This document shows, in pieces, positions 1 through 10,189 of a stretch of DNA of 64,000 bases. The position numbers were made by a program, and so were the translations under genes. The DNA lies in NCBI GenBank assembly GCA_027924585.1, contig BSBM01000486.1, forward strand, positions 43,828,501 through 43,892,500, in the 5' to 3' direction. Numbering within the stretch: the first letter of the stretch is position 1; each line of letters opens with the position of its first letter. Below the pieces are notes generated by a model. The model saw only the letters and a list, made by a program, of their open reading frames with translations, searched no databases and had not been told where the DNA came from. The DNA comes from Larix kaempferi (lineage: Eukaryota; Streptophyta; Pinopsida; Pinales; Pinaceae).

Positions 1-1528
1 GGGAGATGTGCAAAGCTTTTGACATGACAAAGACAATGACCTTAAAGAGTATGAAATCCTTTCCCCATCAAGACATATGCCCGTGCCATCTTGCCGAACA
101 TCCTCACTAGTTCTAGTTTTATTTCACTCAGTTCTGGATTACCCGGTAGCAAATACAAAATGCAATATGATCTTGGGGATGAACTTCCACATTCATAGAT
201 TGGATAGACATAGCATCGTTCCATCTTTATAGATTGGACATAGATTCGCAAGTCGATCAAATTGTTAGTGTGTTCCCAGTGTATTGTAATCTGTCGGGTG
301 CCTCTAAAATCTAACTCTATGTGGTTGATTGAATCATGTCAAGATCCTGACAAAATTAACTGCTAAAGAACATAAAAAATGAGCTTGTGGAACTATAAAC
401 CATTAAAGCGTCGTAGGAAAAGAAGAAGCAAAGACAAGAAGTAGATAGGGGTGGATAATGTTAATAAGTAAAATAAGCAACACATATTGCACTGGACCTG
501 ATCGACTTTGTACCAATTGAAAAACATATTAGAAAAAGAAACCGAACGCAGGAGATAAATACAAGTTTACAAACAACCATAAGTATAAAAAAAGGTTCAT
601 ATCTCATTCATAATTAAGCATATAAACATCAACAATTAGAATTAAGCTGTTGATAGTTTGTAGAAGGTGACTGGTTATTTACATATAAACAATAGCTAGA
701 AATTGAACTATTTATCGATATGAACAATATAATTTTATGCAGAAATATCTTATCCATGTGGTGTAAATAAATCCAAGCTAAGCACAATATCTATCAATAT
801 AGTTGAAAATTGAACTATTGATAGTTGAAGAGCCCAATTAGATGAATAAATCTCATGCAGCCATGCGTCTTGCCAACCATCAATGCTATGTAACATGTTT
901 TAACATCAAGAACTCCTCAGTATTGAACAACATAGATGTTAAAGGCACGGGATAACCTCACATGAATCTCTAGCTCTCTAGCTACTCCAGTATACTAGAC
1001 GATCGTATTCTTCCAACTCACAGTACTAGTTACATGTTATCCAAGGGTTTGGAAATAGTGAGTCATTGTCTTAAGTATGGTTTTCATTTAGCTGGCCTGC
1101 GATTCCTTTAAAATCAGAATTCTATTAATCCTCAAATTCGTCTTACCTGTTGATGATAGTTAAAGAATGTCGTATCATTTCATGGTCTCTGTGTGTCACT
1201 CATGGCTAGAGTACACTTATTGGTTAGCAAGCTATGCACTAGATCTATCAGTTACACTGGGGAGATTCAATTTCAATAGGTGGATCTACATTTTCATCTG
1301 GATCTTTACAGAAAAAGAGTGTGTCGATTAAATATTATGGTTTTGACATAGCAAAAAATTCCTCAGAGTATGAAACTATTGACTCTGTTCACATTATGGT
1401 GTAAATTTTCACATGTGCTTTGGTGGTTGCTGGGTTTGATACTATTGTCTCTATTGAGCTTGTTCTCTCTACTACTAGATGGGTTATGGAATCCAGTAGA
1501 TGGGCTATCGAACATTGAATTAGGGGGA
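1..1528. other. AT-rich non-coding stretch, no gene recognised
   Basis: Both strands hold only short open frames (72 aa at 42-260 minus; 107 aa at 1363-1686 minus) without family motifs, plausible splice structure or coding-like composition. I see no terminal repeats or target duplications that would define a mobile element. It may be intron or old retrotransposon sequence. Confidence 0.4.
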
Positions 1529-2100
1529 TGACACTTGGAAAGGGTCGACACGCAGATGACATTCAACACAAGCCTGATGGATTCTACTCGGAATCCAAGC
1601 AAAAAGGACAAGGTAAGATATGAACAATGAAGAAACTTGCATTTCCTTTCAAATGTGTGTTTATGTGGTAATGGGTTGATATGCAACTAGGATAATGCTA
1701 TCTATGAATTCTAATGGTCATTAAAGCTATTTCTCCTGCTTTTAGAGTGCTTTAGGTATCGTTAAGTATTAAAAGTAGGAATTAGTCTATCAAAGTTAGT
1801 AGAGGAAAATAGTATCTGCTTGTAGAGGGAAGGAATAAGAATTATGATTGTGTAAGTATTTAAATATAGGGAAAATTATTTTACTATAGAAGGTTGGAAT
1901 AAATCTCTATAGAAGGATGGGCTAACAAAGCTCTAACTTCAAGGCTACTCTTTATGTTATGAATGAACGTAATTATAATCAACTCAATTTTCCTGCATTT
2001 TGGCTTCTCTCGCCCGCTTCTTCATGTTTCATGTTTCACTTCATGTGCCAAGGTGTTAATTCTTAGTACTCTGCAGAGGCCAACCTTTGCTTGATCTCTT
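1529..2100 (+). repeat. possible Copia-type LTR, solo or truncated
   Basis: A purine tract (TAGGGGGA, 1521-1528) is followed at once by TGACACTTGG, the usual order of polypurine tract and LTR start. Downstream there is a TATA-like stretch near 1855-1865 (AAGTATTTAAATATAGGG), then a T-rich region, as in many plant Copia LTRs. The right end and a second LTR were not found, so the call rests on this architecture alone. Confidence 0.28.
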
Positions 2101-2240
2101 GCACTTGTTGTTTATAGTTATGAGTAGGTTCAAAGACCCGGCTGTGTGGGAGTGATCTCAGTTTTCCAAAGTCAGGTGCAGCCACAAAATGATGTAACTT
2201 AAAGGAACTTACAAAATTACAGAATGATGTAACTGAAAAG

Positions 2241-2452
2241 AATTAAGAATAGAGAAGAGGAAGTGCAGAGCCAAAGGCTCGCACACACAAGGAATGGTAT
2301 CAAACCAATTCAATTATTAATGAAGAAATGATTACATTAAATAGCTTATGCTATCTCAAACAAACCTAGATCTAGATCCTATAAACTTGGATCTTAAACA
2401 ACTCATCAAATCTAGAAGATTCACAATATCCTATTTCTACATTATTCCAACA
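2241..2452 (-). repeat. 3' LTR of the non-autonomous element
   Basis: 212 bp. It starts TGTTGGAATA on the minus strand, directly after the purine tract 2453-2461. Positions 2241-2400 are nearly identical to 4366-4523. The distal end reads CTTAATT rather than ending in CA, which is unusual, so the exact boundary may be off by a few bases. Confidence 0.7.
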
Positions 2453-2461
2453 TCCTCCCTT
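2453..2461 (-). other. polypurine tract of the non-autonomous element
   Basis: Minus strand AAGGGAGGA abuts the TG of the LTR. This is the expected site of plus-strand priming in LTR retrotransposons. Confidence 0.6.
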
Positions 2462-2506
2462 AATGTAGAAATGGATCAAATACTAAATATGCCTGTAGTT
2501 TCAAGC

Positions 2507-3292
2507 TTACAAATCAGCAAACAATTTAATGATCTGGGACTTCAACCTTTGAACTCTACAATCCTCCATCTTCTTCATTTTGACCTTAGTTGCTCTAAGA
2601 TAATATTTGTTTATGTTTTCCCGTTTCCTGCTCTTCCAGTTTGAGAGCTTGAAGTCTTCAATGTTCATTATGGAATCTGATTGAGCATCTGCTGTCGTGA
2701 ATCTTCCTTGTGCTTCTGCAAATTCTGCGAACTTTTCACTGATAATTGTCCTCCATGCTTGGTTACAATCAGCTATGTGCAGTGTAGTGGAAATCTGCAA
2801 CAAAATCTCTTCAGCATCTGCAAACCTGATACATTCTGCATCACAAACATAGTCAACATTCTTTGGCTTTTCAAGCCAGTCTTCAAGAAAGTTTAGTTCT
2901 GCATCAAATTCAATTTGATTCGCTTCAGCTAATGTAATAGTGGAGACCAATGGAACTAAATCGATGAGCATCTCATCAAATGCATTTACGTTCTCCATAT
3001 CTTCAATAACCTGCTCTTGCTCCAGCGGAATCTCCTCATCTCCTTCTTCATCTGATTCCATATCAATAGCTACAGGGTTATCATGCAAAGGTGGATCTGA
3101 TTCCAGCGAGATGTCTTTGTCTCCTTCATCATTTACAGGAACTTGACTGAAGTAATCATATTCCTCTTCGTCTTCAAAGATGCTTTCAAAAGCAAGTCTC
3201 ATGAGGAAGTCCATTTTGAATGGAATAATTACCTTCAATGCTGAAGATCGCAGCAATCTGCAGTACCACGCCCTAGCAGTGAATCTGCACAC
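2507..3292 (-). CDS. acidic 261-aa ORF inside the non-autonomous LTR element, function unknown
   Basis: A 261-codon uninterrupted frame fills the 3' half of the element interior in sense orientation and stops about 50 bp before the polypurine tract. Residues ~38-110 are strongly acidic (EDEEEYDYF, ESDEEGDEEIPLEQEQ); the middle has more acidic helical sequence around LEDWLEKPKN and CDAECIRFADAEE; the C-terminus turns basic from about residue 217 (NWKSRKREN, KVKMKKMED, RVQRLKSQ). I recognise no retroviral or host family, no zinc knuckle and no transmembrane segment. The first ~25 residues are Arg/Cys-rich and unlike the rest, so Met-27 (MDFLMRLAFE) may be the real start. An open frame in an otherwise decayed region suggests either recent activity or capture of a host coding exon; this is inference. 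Confidence 0.5.
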   Translation of the reverse strand: MCRFTARAWYCRLLRSSALKVIIPFKMDFLMRLAFESIFEDEEEYDYFSQVPVNDEGDKDISLESDPPLHDNPVAIDMESDEEGDEEIPLEQEQVIEDMENVNAFDEMLIDLVPLVSTITLAEANQIEFDAELNFLEDWLEKPKNVDYVCDAECIRFADAEEILLQISTTLHIADCNQAWRTIISEKFAEFAEAQGRFTTADAQSDSIMNIEDFKLSNWKSRKRENINKYYLRATKVKMKKMEDCRVQRLKSQIIKLFADL

Positions 3293-3883
3293 GGTAGTGT
3301 GAGTTCACAGGGCAAAAAAAAATTGTTTTTCACGAACACGGGCAAAACGCATCGGCAGTTTCACGTCGGGCCTCAGTGTACAGCAATTCACGTCGGAGGC
3401 TTCAACGCATAGGTTCACGGTTCACGGCTGTCACAAAAAAAAAAAAAAAAACTTCTGTGATCTCAGGGCCTCCACTCCAGCAATATTCATATACACCACA
3501 ATGGGCTTTCTCAATAGTAGAGATCAACGCCCAGGTCACATGCTTTTACCAAAAAAAAATAACAGCAATCCACATCGGAGTGGCTTCAATGGAAGCGCCT
3601 TCAAGGAATGGTTCTTCACACAAGCAATGATCTGACAACATCAATGTTTCAGGAATTATCCACGTCCTCCGCAGCCTTTCTTCTCACCGATGTCTTTAAC
3701 ATGCTGCAATTGACAGCAATTGCTACTTTCCAACAGCAGCGGCTCCTTAAATGTCAATCAACATAGGTGGGCGACCACTTTCAGCAGCAGTGATCGTGGA
3801 TCCTCCTTCAATGCGGCTTCTTCACAATTGGGCTTCTTCAGCGATTGATAGCAGCGGATCGTGAAACTTTCTTCAACACAAAT

Positions 3884-4001
3884 TCCTCACAATGGCACAC
3901 TCATGGCCTCTTCACAATGGCACTCACGACCTCCTCACAATGGGCATTCACGGCCTCTTCACAATGGGCATTCACGGCCTCGTCACAATTGGCATTCACG
4001 C
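3884..4001 (-). repeat. 24-bp minisatellite, about five units
   Basis: Units of the type TCTTCACAATGGGCATTCAC plus GGCC repeat about five times. The 24-bp period keeps frame, so the minus strand reads a repeated eight-residue unit (NAHCEEAV). It lies between the acidic ORF and the PBS of the non-autonomous LTR element. Confidence 0.75.
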
Positions 4002-4208
4002 TGCAGCTGAAATTGCTGATCTCCACACAGTCAGCCTCCTCACAATTGACATTCACGCTACAGCTGAAATCGCTGATCTCCACATAGTCCGACAGGAGGA
4101 GGAGATACACTCAACTCTACTCCACACACAGGAAGGCCAACAGGCTCTCAACATGCCACCAACAGGGCTCTCACACAGCAGGATGCCAATCAGGCTATCT
4201 CACAACAG

Positions 4209-4356
4209 TAGGCCACAATGGGCTTCTCAATCAGCAGGCCACAGAGGGCTCTTCACAATCAGCAGGCCACTATGGGCTCCTTCACATCAACAGGCCACTA
4301 TGGGCTCTTCACCACAGGCCACTATGGGCTCTTCACTCCACAGGCCACAATGGGCT
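4209..4356. repeat. second minisatellite, units near 27-33 bp
   Basis: Six imperfect copies of AGGCCACTATGGGCTCTTCA separated by short variable spacers run up to the PBS. The units share the words TTCAC and ATGGGC with the 24-bp array upstream, so the two arrays may have a common origin. Confidence 0.7.
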
Positions 4357-4365
4357 CTAATACCA
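4353..4365 (-). other. primer-binding site (tRNA-Met type)
   Basis: The minus strand reads TGGTATTAGAGCC immediately 3' of the LTR copy, one base from the plant consensus TGGTATCAGAGC that pairs with initiator tRNA-Met. Confidence 0.65.
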
Positions 4366-4523
4366 AATTAAGAATAGAGAAGAGGAAGTGCAGAGCCAAA
4401 GGCTCGCACACACAAGGAATGGTATCAAACCAATTCAATTATTAATGAGGAAATGATTACAGTAAATAGCTTATGCTATCTCAAACAAACCTAGATCTAG
4501 ATCCTATAAACTTGGATCTTAAA
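4366..4523 (-). repeat. truncated 5' LTR of the non-autonomous element
   Basis: Matches 2241-2400 with only scattered differences, then stops after CTTGGATCTTAAA, about 50 bp short of the TG end. The break lies in a CTTAAA shared with interior position 3746. Confidence 0.7.
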
Positions 4524-4605
4524 TGTCAATCAACACAGGTGGGCGACCACTTTTAGCAGCAGTGATCGTGGATCCTCCTTCAACGCGGCTTCTTCACAAT
4601 TGGGC
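4518..4605. repeat. duplicated interior segment (second copy of 3746-3833)
   Basis: The two ~88-bp copies start at CTTAAATGTCAATCAAC and end at CACAATTGGGC with a few substitutions. The second sits outside the truncated LTR, so a template switch or microhomology-driven join is likely. At 4606 the sequence changes to the old Copia remnant. Confidence 0.75.
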
Positions 4606-5591
4606 AATGGATCCTCCTTCAATGATTGATTACGAAACATCTAATGAAACTTGGATTGTGTTAAAGAATTTGTTTAAAATGGAAAATTCAAATAAAATTG
4701 TGTTTCATAAAAGTAAACTTCTTTTAGTTAAGGTGGAAAAAACTGAAATTATTAGTGCTTACTTATCTAGAGTGAAGAAGTTAATAAACAAACTTGGTGA
4801 CATAGAATAAAAAGTATCAAGTAATTTTGTAGTTACTGTTACTTTAGATGTGATGCTGTTAAAATTGCAATTTTTTTTCACTAGCATTTTAGTTGATTTC
4901 ACAAGTATTCTCATGTAAGAAGGAAATAGGAGAAAAAATGTTGAAAATAGATAGGAATCCATAGATTTGGCATTGATGGCCAAACTCAAGCAAACTTCTA
5001 AGGGAAATGTATGGATGAAAAAGAAAGGAGGCTAACCATAACCAAAGTGAAAACAAGGAAGAGCATCATAAAAATGACCAAACAACCATGTTTATAAGGT
5101 ATTTGTTTATTTTATTGTGGTAGACATCGACATTATGCAAAACATTGCAAGACAAGGAATATGAATGAATCCAAATATAGAAGACAAAAAGGAAATTTGA
5201 TTGATAAAAAAGGTGACGTAAAATTATTTGAAGCTATTCATTTCATATGTAGCTTTATATGTAGAAATAGAAAAGTGTGAATCTTAGTTTAATTATTCGG
5301 GAACCTCATTTCATATGTTGTGTAACAAATATAAGTTTTATGATCTTCCCAAGAGAAGTGATAGTGCCAAAATTTCTTAGAGATGGCAAGTCTCATTGAA
5401 TAAAATGATGTGGGTAATGTATATGTGCAATTACCAAATTGATGTGCAAAGCAAAATGAAAATGTGATGTTCTTACTTAGAATCAAGCAAAACAATGTCT
5501 TGGTTGCAATTGTAGATGAAAGAATAAAGGTTGAATTTGTAAAGACAAGTTTATTTGTGAAGTGCACGCTTGATAAAAAGAAGGTTATTAT
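4606..5591 (+). pseudogene. old Copia polyprotein, 5' part (gag to start of pre-integrase), degraded
   Basis: Frame fragments match plant Copia Gag (UBN2 type): SNETWIVLKNLFKMENSNK and SAYLSRVKKLINKLGDIE at 4640-4810. A zinc-knuckle half CGRHRHYAKHC (CX4HX4C spacing) follows near 5117-5150. At 5520-5591 VEFVKTSLFVKCTLDKK corresponds to the stretch just before the GAG_pre-integrase domain. Several stops and frameshifts interrupt it. The N-terminal Gag and the 5' LTR are missing, removed at the junction with the non-autonomous element. The same element resumes in register at 16361, beyond the minus-strand Copia inserted here. Confidence 0.75.
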
Positions 5592-6280
5592 TGTGGGAAG
5601 GCAGGGGGTGTTGCTCTTACTTCCAGCAACACACAAGAGTTTCCAAACACAGAAATTTCACCTACAGGACTGTTGCAGCTGACTGTGTCAACTAACAGTC
5701 ATCTACAGGACTCTTGCAGCTGACTGTTACAGCTATGTTATGATGACCCCTGCATTCATAAACTTGTCTAATAACAATTAAATATAATTAACTCTAAAAA
5801 TAACATTAATCTCTTGAGCTACTACAGCAAACTAACTTCAAAATAATTCTGAGTTTACAAACTCATAAAACAGAGCATAACATAAAATACACAGTAAAAT
5901 TCTGAGTTTAACTTCAACTTCATTCACTCCATGTATGAATCACAACTACAATGGTAAGTATTTATAGCTTCAGGGTAATCATCCATTAAATGCAATTAAC
6001 CCTTCGATACAAAATTATCAATGCATAAATAAATGCTCTATTACAGGCTGAGAGAATGAAAACTATGTTGGCCCTTCAGAATGTGATATGCTGCAACAGA
6101 TGTTGCTTCAACCTTAATGTTTAAGTCGGTTTGACGATGAAGCGCTCTTCAAGGAATTGAACGGTAAAAAATATGATTTGGTTTTTAATTTTTGGCTTTT
6201 CAAAAGTCTGAGCGGTGTTTCCTTTTTGATATTTCGGCAGCCATCCATGCAGCGGTGGAGTAATTAACCTGTTTCTGACA
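5592..6280 (-). repeat. Copia 3' LTR
   Basis: 689 bp, minus-strand start TGTCAGAAACAGG and end TTCCCACA, giving TG...CA ends. A TATA-like TATAAATA lies at 5959-5966 (minus). It matches 11384-12027 joined to 16300-16360. Confidence 0.88.
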
Positions 6281-6291
6281 TTCTCCCCCTT
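6281..6291 (-). other. Copia polypurine tract
   Basis: Minus strand TAAGGGGGAGAA abuts the LTR start TGTCAG, the expected PPT-LTR junction. Confidence 0.8.
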
Positions 6292-6329
6292 AATTACTAC
6301 ATTCAAAAAACAAAACTTTGTATCAAAAT

Positions 6330-6804
6330 ATTTTTGTTACAGCTTACAAACCCCAATTTTTTTCCTATGAAACTCAAACAACTCTTTCCCCAAAGGTTTT
6401 GTAAATAGGTCTGCAAACTGATTTTCTAATCTGCAAAATTCCATACTGATTTCATTCTTGTTTATCAATTTTCAAATGAAATGATACCTTGTATCAATAT
6501 GATTACTTCTTTTATGAAAGACGTGATTTCTTGATAGTGCAATGGCTGATTTATTGCCACAAAAAATCTGAGTTGGTCCATCGTGTTCATGCTGCAACTC
6601 AGAAAGAGTTCTTCTCATCCACACAGTTTGACATGTAGCTGTTGTTGCTGCAACATACTCTGCCTCAGCAGAGGATAGTGTCACTATGGGATGCTTCTTT
6701 GAAGCCCATGCTACTGATCCTAATCCAAAACTAAATACATATCCAGATGTACTCTTTCTATCATCTGTAGAACCTGCAAAATCACTATCAGTATATCCAA
6801 TCAA
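6330..6804 (-). pseudogene. Copia RNase H domain and polyprotein C-terminus
   Basis: The frame begins IGYTDSDFAGSTDDRKST with the first catalytic Asp, then LSSAEAEYVA with the catalytic Glu, and ends HIDTRYHFI. The usual CDN motif reads IFCGNKSAIAL, so one catalytic Asp is replaced by Gly. A stop follows HFI, with recognisable C-terminal sequence (ENQFADLFTKPL) beyond it. This would remove the RNA strand during reverse transcription, but the lost Asp and the stop make activity unlikely. Confidence 0.85.
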
Positions 6805-6828
6805 CTTAAAATTTGAGTTTGATGTATA

Positions 6829-7446
6829 CTAGATACCAAACTTTGTTGTTCCAGCAATATATCTCAAGATCCTCTTTCCAGCTTGCAAGTGGGTGTTCTT
6901 TGGAGACTCCATAAATCTTGAAATCATACTTACTGCAAACACTATATCAGGTCTTGTTGCAATCAAGTACATGATACTTCCTACCAGTCTCTTATACAAC
7001 GTTGGATCAACTTTTAACCCATCACCCTCCTTACTGAGTTTTGTACCAGTTGCAATTGGTGTTACAGCTGGCTTACAATTCATCATTTTGAATCTTTTTA
7101 GTACATCATTTGCATACTTGGTTTGATTTATAAAAATACCATCTTCAGACTTAGTTACTTCAATACCAAGAAAATATTTCATCATTCCTAAATCAGTCAT
7201 CTCAAATTCTGTTTTCATGGCTTTCTTAAAGTCATCTACTGAAACATCTCCAATGAAGATCAAATCATCAACATATAAGCAAACAATCAGTATTTTACCT
7301 TCTTGGTTTACCTTTGTATACAAGGTTGGATCACTTGGACTTTTGTTGAATCCTTCACTATTCAAATATTCATCAATCCTTCTGTACCAAACTCTAGGTG
7401 CCTGCTTCAATCCATACAATGCTTTCTTTAATCTGTAAACTTTGTC
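6829..7446 (-). pseudogene. Copia reverse transcriptase, C-terminal part with YVDD
   Basis: The 196-aa frame opens with MYGLKQAPRVWYRRIDEYL and includes the catalytic LYVDDLIF, then YFLGIEVTKSEDGIF and the thumb region with RPDIVFAVSMISRFM. It continues the RT in 7450-8360; one stop near 7447 (after GYEIDG) separates the frames and another lies near 6826 before RNase H. The catalytic motif itself is intact. Confidence 0.9.
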
Positions 7447-7449
7447 ATT

Positions 7450-8360
7450 CTATCCATCAATTTCATATCCAAGAGGTTGTCTCACATAAACCTCTTCTTC
7501 TAATGATCCATTCAAAAACGCAGACATTACATCCATTTGATATACATACCATTTATTATGAGCAGCAGTAGCTAATACCATCCTTACCGTATCAAGTCTG
7601 GCTACAGGTGCAAACGTCTCATTATAATCAATACCAGGTTGTTGACTAAACCCCTGAGCTACAAGTCTTGCTTTGTATTTTTCAACTTCACCATCAACAT
7701 TTAACTTAGTCTTATAAATCCATTTGACACCAATACAATTTTTATTATCAGGCAAATCCACAAGATCCCAAGTATTATTTCTTTCTATGGCATCAATTTC
7801 TTCATCCATTGCTTTTATCCAAACATCCTTTTTAACTGTTTCATCAAAACTTACAAGATCACATGCTATCAATGCAAAATTTGAAACTTGATCTACTTCT
7901 TCATTTTTCTCATACAGTTCTCTTAAACTTCTAGTCTTCTGACCTTTAACTCTGTTTCTTAATGAAGCTAATGTAGTATTTGATTCATTACTTACCTCTG
8001 ATTTTGTTCCTTGTCGTCCATCAACACTTGATGGTTCACCTTGTTCTTGAGTTCTAGGCATTCTAGCAAGTGTCCTTATTGCTGGTGTAGACGTTTGTGG
8101 AGTTAACTGTCCTCCATGTATGCCCTGCTCGTCTTCTTCATCTTCTGCGTGAGATGTAACAGCATCCTCTGCAACCAACTTATCTATGCTTCCATCCCAT
8201 GCTTCTTCTTCCTTAAACATTACATCTATGTTGATGACATACTTCTTGGTGATTGGATTATAGATTCTATATGCTTTAGATTCTTCACTATATCCAAAAA
8301 AAATACATTTCTGACTTCTGTCATCTAACTTTCTCCTCATCTCTTCAGGTACATGTGCGT
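7450..8360 (-). pseudogene. Copia integrase tail and N-terminal reverse transcriptase
   Basis: Sequence starts within the integrase C-terminal region (RRKLDDRSQKCIFFGYSEES, the RKLD-GY signature of plant Copia), runs through a variable acidic linker, then the RT N-terminus: VWIKAMDEEIDAIERNNTW, GVKWIYKTKLN, KARLVAQGFSQQPGIDY and the catalytic YQMDVMSAFLNG. The frame is interrupted upstream at 8361-8368 by the target duplication of the MITE at 8369-9195, so residues before RRKLDD continue on its far side at 9196. Confidence 0.9.
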
Positions 8361-8368
8361 AAGCTACA
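8361..8368. repeat. 8-bp target-site duplication of the MITE, left copy
   Basis: AAGCTACA on the plus strand, identical to 9196-9203. Removing the insert plus one copy restores the integrase reading frame around the conserved FGCVAYAHVP region. Confidence 0.9.
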
Positions 8369-9195
8369 CACAGGGGCTTCACTAGCGAGGCAATATCATA
8401 TCACATCCATTCATATTAGGGCTTTGAATACTCCTAAAATGCTCAAAAATACATTGCCTTGTATTAAGGGGTCAAGGGGGTTTTTAATTTGACATAGTAA
8501 TTCAAATATTGGGGGTTATTTTATTTGGGTGGGATAAGGAATAACCTCCAAATTATGGGATGGATTCATACCTACGAATCATGGGCTCAATTCATACCTC
8601 CAATTTATTAAGCTTGTAGACAACATGAGCTCTATATGGCTATACCTATATTTACATGATCTAAAATTGGTAGATTGGCGGGTTGTGGTGTGAAACATCT
8701 TCAATTCTCTCATCTTTTCTAACCATTCACTGACTACTGGACTATTAGTCTTTTACATTCTTTGTTACATTGATCTCTTGAATGGGTTTCCTTTTACATA
8801 TTTTACCTTCTCCACTAATATTTTATTGCGTATTCCACTATCCAACACTACAAATTGATAAGTCGCCCCCACAATCCAAGTGGAATCATTATTAGCATTA
8901 TACTAATACTTCATTTAGCATCTTGTTTGCTTATACTAAGATGTGTTAGGGATCGTGTTTGTTACAACTTGATAATATGATATAAAGGGGCTATTAAAAA
9001 TGGGTTGATAAAAATGGATACCTACAATATCTGTTGAGACTACGGGTTTTCTTAATTAGAAAGGTATATTGGGAGGGGGGTTCAACAATACAATTTTAGG
9101 AGGCATTTTCCAATATTTTGTGAAATTAGGGATATTATTTAATATCCTATGAATGATCGTGCTATGTAACAAGTTCATTGAGTGAACCCCCTGTG
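8369..9195. mobile_element. hAT-type non-autonomous DNA transposon (MITE), 827 bp
   Basis: Both ends carry inverted repeats: CACAGGGGCTTCAC on the left and, reverse-complemented, CACAGGGGGTTCAC on the right (one mismatch in 14). Perfect 8-bp duplications (AAGCTACA) flank it. An 8-bp duplication and a CA-GGGG terminus fit the hAT superfamily. The interior is AT-rich, has no transposase, and predicted frames crossing its edges are Copia coding sequence running into it. It must be mobilised in trans by a hAT transposase. Confidence 0.9.
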
Positions 9196-9203
9196 AAGCT
9201 ACA
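9196..9203. repeat. 8-bp target-site duplication of the MITE, right copy
   Basis: AAGCTACA, identical to 8361-8368, within the codons for the integrase motif FGCVA. Confidence 0.9.
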
Positions 9204-9673
9204 CAACCAAAAATTCTTAAATGAGATATGATGCTACACTTACCATTCCATGTTTGTTGTGGAACACGATCGTTCATGCTCTTATTTGGGCTTATGTTCA
9301 GAATGTACATAGTGCAAGTAACAGCATCTCCCCAATATTGATCTAAAAGATGCTTCTCCTTCATCATACTTCGAGCCATGTTCATAATGGTTCGATTCTT
9401 TCTTTCTGCTACTCTGTTTTGTTGTGGAGTGTAGCGAGTAGTAAACTATCTTTTAATTCCATGATATTTACAAAATTCCACAAATTCATTCAACATATAC
9501 TCACCTCCTCTATCTGATCTCAAGACTTTAATAAACCTGTCACTCTCCTTTTCAACCATAGCTTTAAAACTTTTAAACACATCAAAAGCTTGAGATTTCT
9601 GTTTCAGCAAATACACCCAAGTTTTTCGACTGAAATCATCAATGAAAGTCATAAAATAAACATTACCAGTCAA
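9204..9673 (-). pseudogene. Copia integrase catalytic core
   Basis: Minus-strand sequence shows FMTFIDDFSRKTWVYLLK, then RSDRGGEYMLNEF with the second catalytic Asp, and PQQNRVAERKNRT with the catalytic Glu, followed by the LRIFGCVA motif. The first catalytic Asp (HTDLCGPM) is in the preceding segment. An in-frame stop near 9446 (after HGIKR) and one near 9675 interrupt it. The DDE triad is otherwise readable. Confidence 0.88.
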
Positions 9674-9682
9674 GAAAGGTGT

Positions 9683-10183
9683 TTACATCGGTCCACACAA
9701 ATCTGTGTGTACCAGCTCCAATGGTGCTTTTCCTCTGTATGAGACTCCAGAGATGAATTTCTCTCTGTGATGATTTCCCAATATGCATCTCTCACACAAG
9801 CTTGCTGGTTGTTGGATATTGGGAAACCCTTTTACCATATGCTTCTTCTGTAGCAAATGTAAGCCACCAAAATGTAAATTTCCATACCTCAAATGCCATA
9901 ACCATGATTGATCTAAACTCTTAGTTTTATAAGCATTCAAAGAGTTAGCCAAATCATTCCTCATAATTAGCGGAAACCTTCTGTTCTTTGTCATTTCTAC
10001 TCTGGATTTCAACTGCTTACTTAGATATTTGTCATAAATAGTACATACCTTGTTCTTAAAGAACACTCTATACTTCTTCTCTAACAACTGTCCCACACTC
10101 AATAAATTACACATTAAACCAAGAACACAATAAACCTCATGAATTGTTCTTCTTTTACCATTCTTGGCATATACAGCAATCAT
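9683..10183 (-). pseudogene. Copia GAG_pre-integrase domain and integrase zinc finger
   Basis: 166-aa frame. It contains VYCVLGLMCNLLSVGQLLEK (end of protease, start of the pre-integrase region), then LWHLRYGNLHFGGL and CERCILG of the HHCC zinc finger. The second His is replaced by Asn (RYGN for RYGH). It ends with HTDLCGPM, the first catalytic Asp of integrase. Confidence 0.88.
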
Positions 10184-10189
10184 ACCTTA

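Larger units (their letters stand above)
2241..4523 (-). mobile_element. non-autonomous LTR retrotransposon (TRIM/LARD-like)
   Basis: Two direct repeats of about 160-210 bp (2241-2452 and 4366-4523) bound a 1.9-kb interior. On the minus strand the right repeat is followed by a primer-binding-site-like TGGTATTAGAGCC, and the left repeat is preceded by a purine tract AAGGGAGGA and begins TGTTGGAATAATG. The interior has no gag or pol similarity; it carries one 261-aa ORF and two minisatellites. The right repeat lacks its last ~50 bp, and the sequence beyond is a second copy of interior sequence, so the element is rearranged. Lacking pol, it would need reverse transcriptase and integrase from an autonomous element, probably Copia-type judging from the tRNA-Met-like PBS. 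Confidence 0.75.

Noticed and set aside
42-260. 72-aa minus-strand frame at the window start
   Set aside because: No motif, no splice context and no homologue that I can name; length is within chance for AT-rich DNA.
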